Below, piece by piece: positions 63,542 to 64,000 of a stretch of DNA of 64,000 nucleotides (position 1 is the stretch's first letter; each line of letters starts with the position of its first letter). Position numbers and translations under genes: made by a program. The notes under the pieces are model-generated. The model saw only the letters and a list, made by a program, of their open reading frames with translations. It did not search any database and had not been told where the DNA came from. Origin of the DNA: Endozoicomonas sp965198415 (GTDB taxonomy: Bacteria; Pseudomonadota; Gammaproteobacteria; Pseudomonadales; Endozoicomonadaceae); assembly GCA_965198415.1 (NCBI GenBank), contig CBDAPN010000030.1:1-64000 (forward strand), given 5' to 3'.

Positions 63542-64000
63542 ATGAATATTTTAATGTTAGGTGCCGGGCAACTTGCCCGCATGATGAGTCTTGCCGGTGC
63601 CCCTTTGGATCTTAACGTCCTCTCCTATGACGTAGGCTCCGGGCAGCTTATGCATCCGTTAACCCACCATGTGAGCACACAAACACTGGCCGATGCCATT
63701 GCCGAGTGTGACGCCATTACCGCCGAGTTTGAGCACATTCCCGATGCCATACTGACTCAGTGCGCGGCGTCGGGAAAGCTGTACCCCAATAAGCAGGCCA
63801 TTAAAACCGGCGGTGACCGCAGCCTGGAAAAGGCGTTGCTGGATAAAACCGGCGTACCCTGTGCGCCTTACCAGCTCATTAGCGAACGCGAGCATCTGGA
63901 CCGGGCTATTGCAACTTTTGGGCTGCCACTGGTCATTAAAACCTGTCAGGCAGGCTACGACGGCAAAGGGCAGTGGCGGATAAAACCCGACAGCAATGTG
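63542..64000 (+). CDS. purK: N5-carboxyaminoimidazole ribonucleotide synthase PurK (3' end outside window)
   Basis: The first 153 codons are visible. ATP-grasp enzyme that carboxylates AIR, supplying PurE. N-terminal MNILMLGAGQLARMMSLAG, then AEFEHIPDAIL and the start of the ATP-grasp domain (LPLVIKTCQAGYDGKGQWRI). Operon with purE. Confidence 0.96.
   Translation, partial: MNILMLGAGQLARMMSLAGAPLDLNVLSYDVGSGQLMHPLTHHVSTQTLADAIAECDAITAEFEHIPDAILTQCAASGKLYPNKQAIKTGGDRSLEKALLDKTGVPCAPYQLISEREHLDRAIATFGLPLVIKTCQAGYDGKGQWRIKPDSNV

Noticed and set aside
1..64000. CRISPR arrays, tRNA and rRNA genes
   Set aside because: No regularly spaced repeats and no tRNA or rRNA sequence recognised by reading; a tRNAscan or Infernal run would settle it.

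Overview
This window reads as the chromosome of a gammaproteobacterium. Two blocks of housekeeping genes keep an order known from Pseudomonas and Oceanospirillales-type genomes: topA - DUF6586 - small conserved gene - lexA/psrA, then csiV - mfd; and suhB - trmJ - cysE - isc operon - ndk - rlmN - pilF - rodZ - hisS - yfgM - bamB - der, then purEK. The accessory genes look host-directed (secreted RHS proteins with eukaryotic-type PPxY motifs, a polyproline protein built like a bacterial actin nucleator, a Cys-rich secreted protein). A host-associated lineage such as Endozoicomonadaceae is a reasonable guess, but it is inference; there is no rRNA or other taxonomic marker here.

Layout. (1) 1-4327: a divergent RHS/YD-repeat gene on the minus strand, its 3' end beyond the window. 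(2) 5.2-11.4 kb: topA with a good sigma70 promoter, two small conserved genes, lexA with two SOS boxes divergent from psrA with two PsrA-type operators, and an L,D-transpeptidase. (3) 11.6-13.1 kb: a 502-residue protein with two polyproline + WH2-like modules and a helical C-terminal domain, resembling the layout of Vibrio VopF/VopL. (4) 13.4-16.5 kb: an operon of an MscS channel, a receiver-PP2C phosphatase, a STAS protein and an RsbW-like kinase, a partner-switching module. (5) 16.5-20.8 kb: csiV and mfd on the minus strand. (6) 21.3-41.5 kb: four tandem paralogous RHS genes (1629-1639 residues). All four reach the DPMG motif at exactly residue 1348 and then diverge into tails with hydrophobic segments and PPxY/LPxY motifs. 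(7) 41.5-43.9 kb: AT-rich DNA, a Cys-rich secreted protein, a MITE-like inverted-repeat element and a frameshifted fragment of a paralogue of the Cys-rich gene. (8) 43.9-64 kb: suhB, trmJ, cysE, an unknown minus-strand gene inserted before iscR, the complete isc operon behind an IscR-type promoter, then ndk through der, a cupin gene, purE and the start of purK.

How it fits together. The housekeeping genes cover DNA topology, the SOS response, fatty-acid-responsive regulation, Fe-S cluster assembly, translation, outer-membrane assembly, cell shape and purine synthesis. The isc block is complete (regulator, desulfurase, scaffold, A-type carrier, co-chaperone, chaperone, ferredoxin, IscX). ispG, normally between rodZ and hisS, is missing there; the gap holds short tandem repeats instead.

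The most interesting material is the host-facing set. The RHS proteins carry Sec-type signal peptides, have no PAAR domain, no recognisable toxin tail and no interleaved immunity genes, but carry repeated PPxY motifs of the kind bound by eukaryotic WW domains (for example NEDD4-family ubiquitin ligases). Together with the actin-nucleator-like protein this suggests a locus that manipulates host trafficking and cytoskeleton. No tRNA, rRNA, CRISPR array or complete insertion sequence was recognised.
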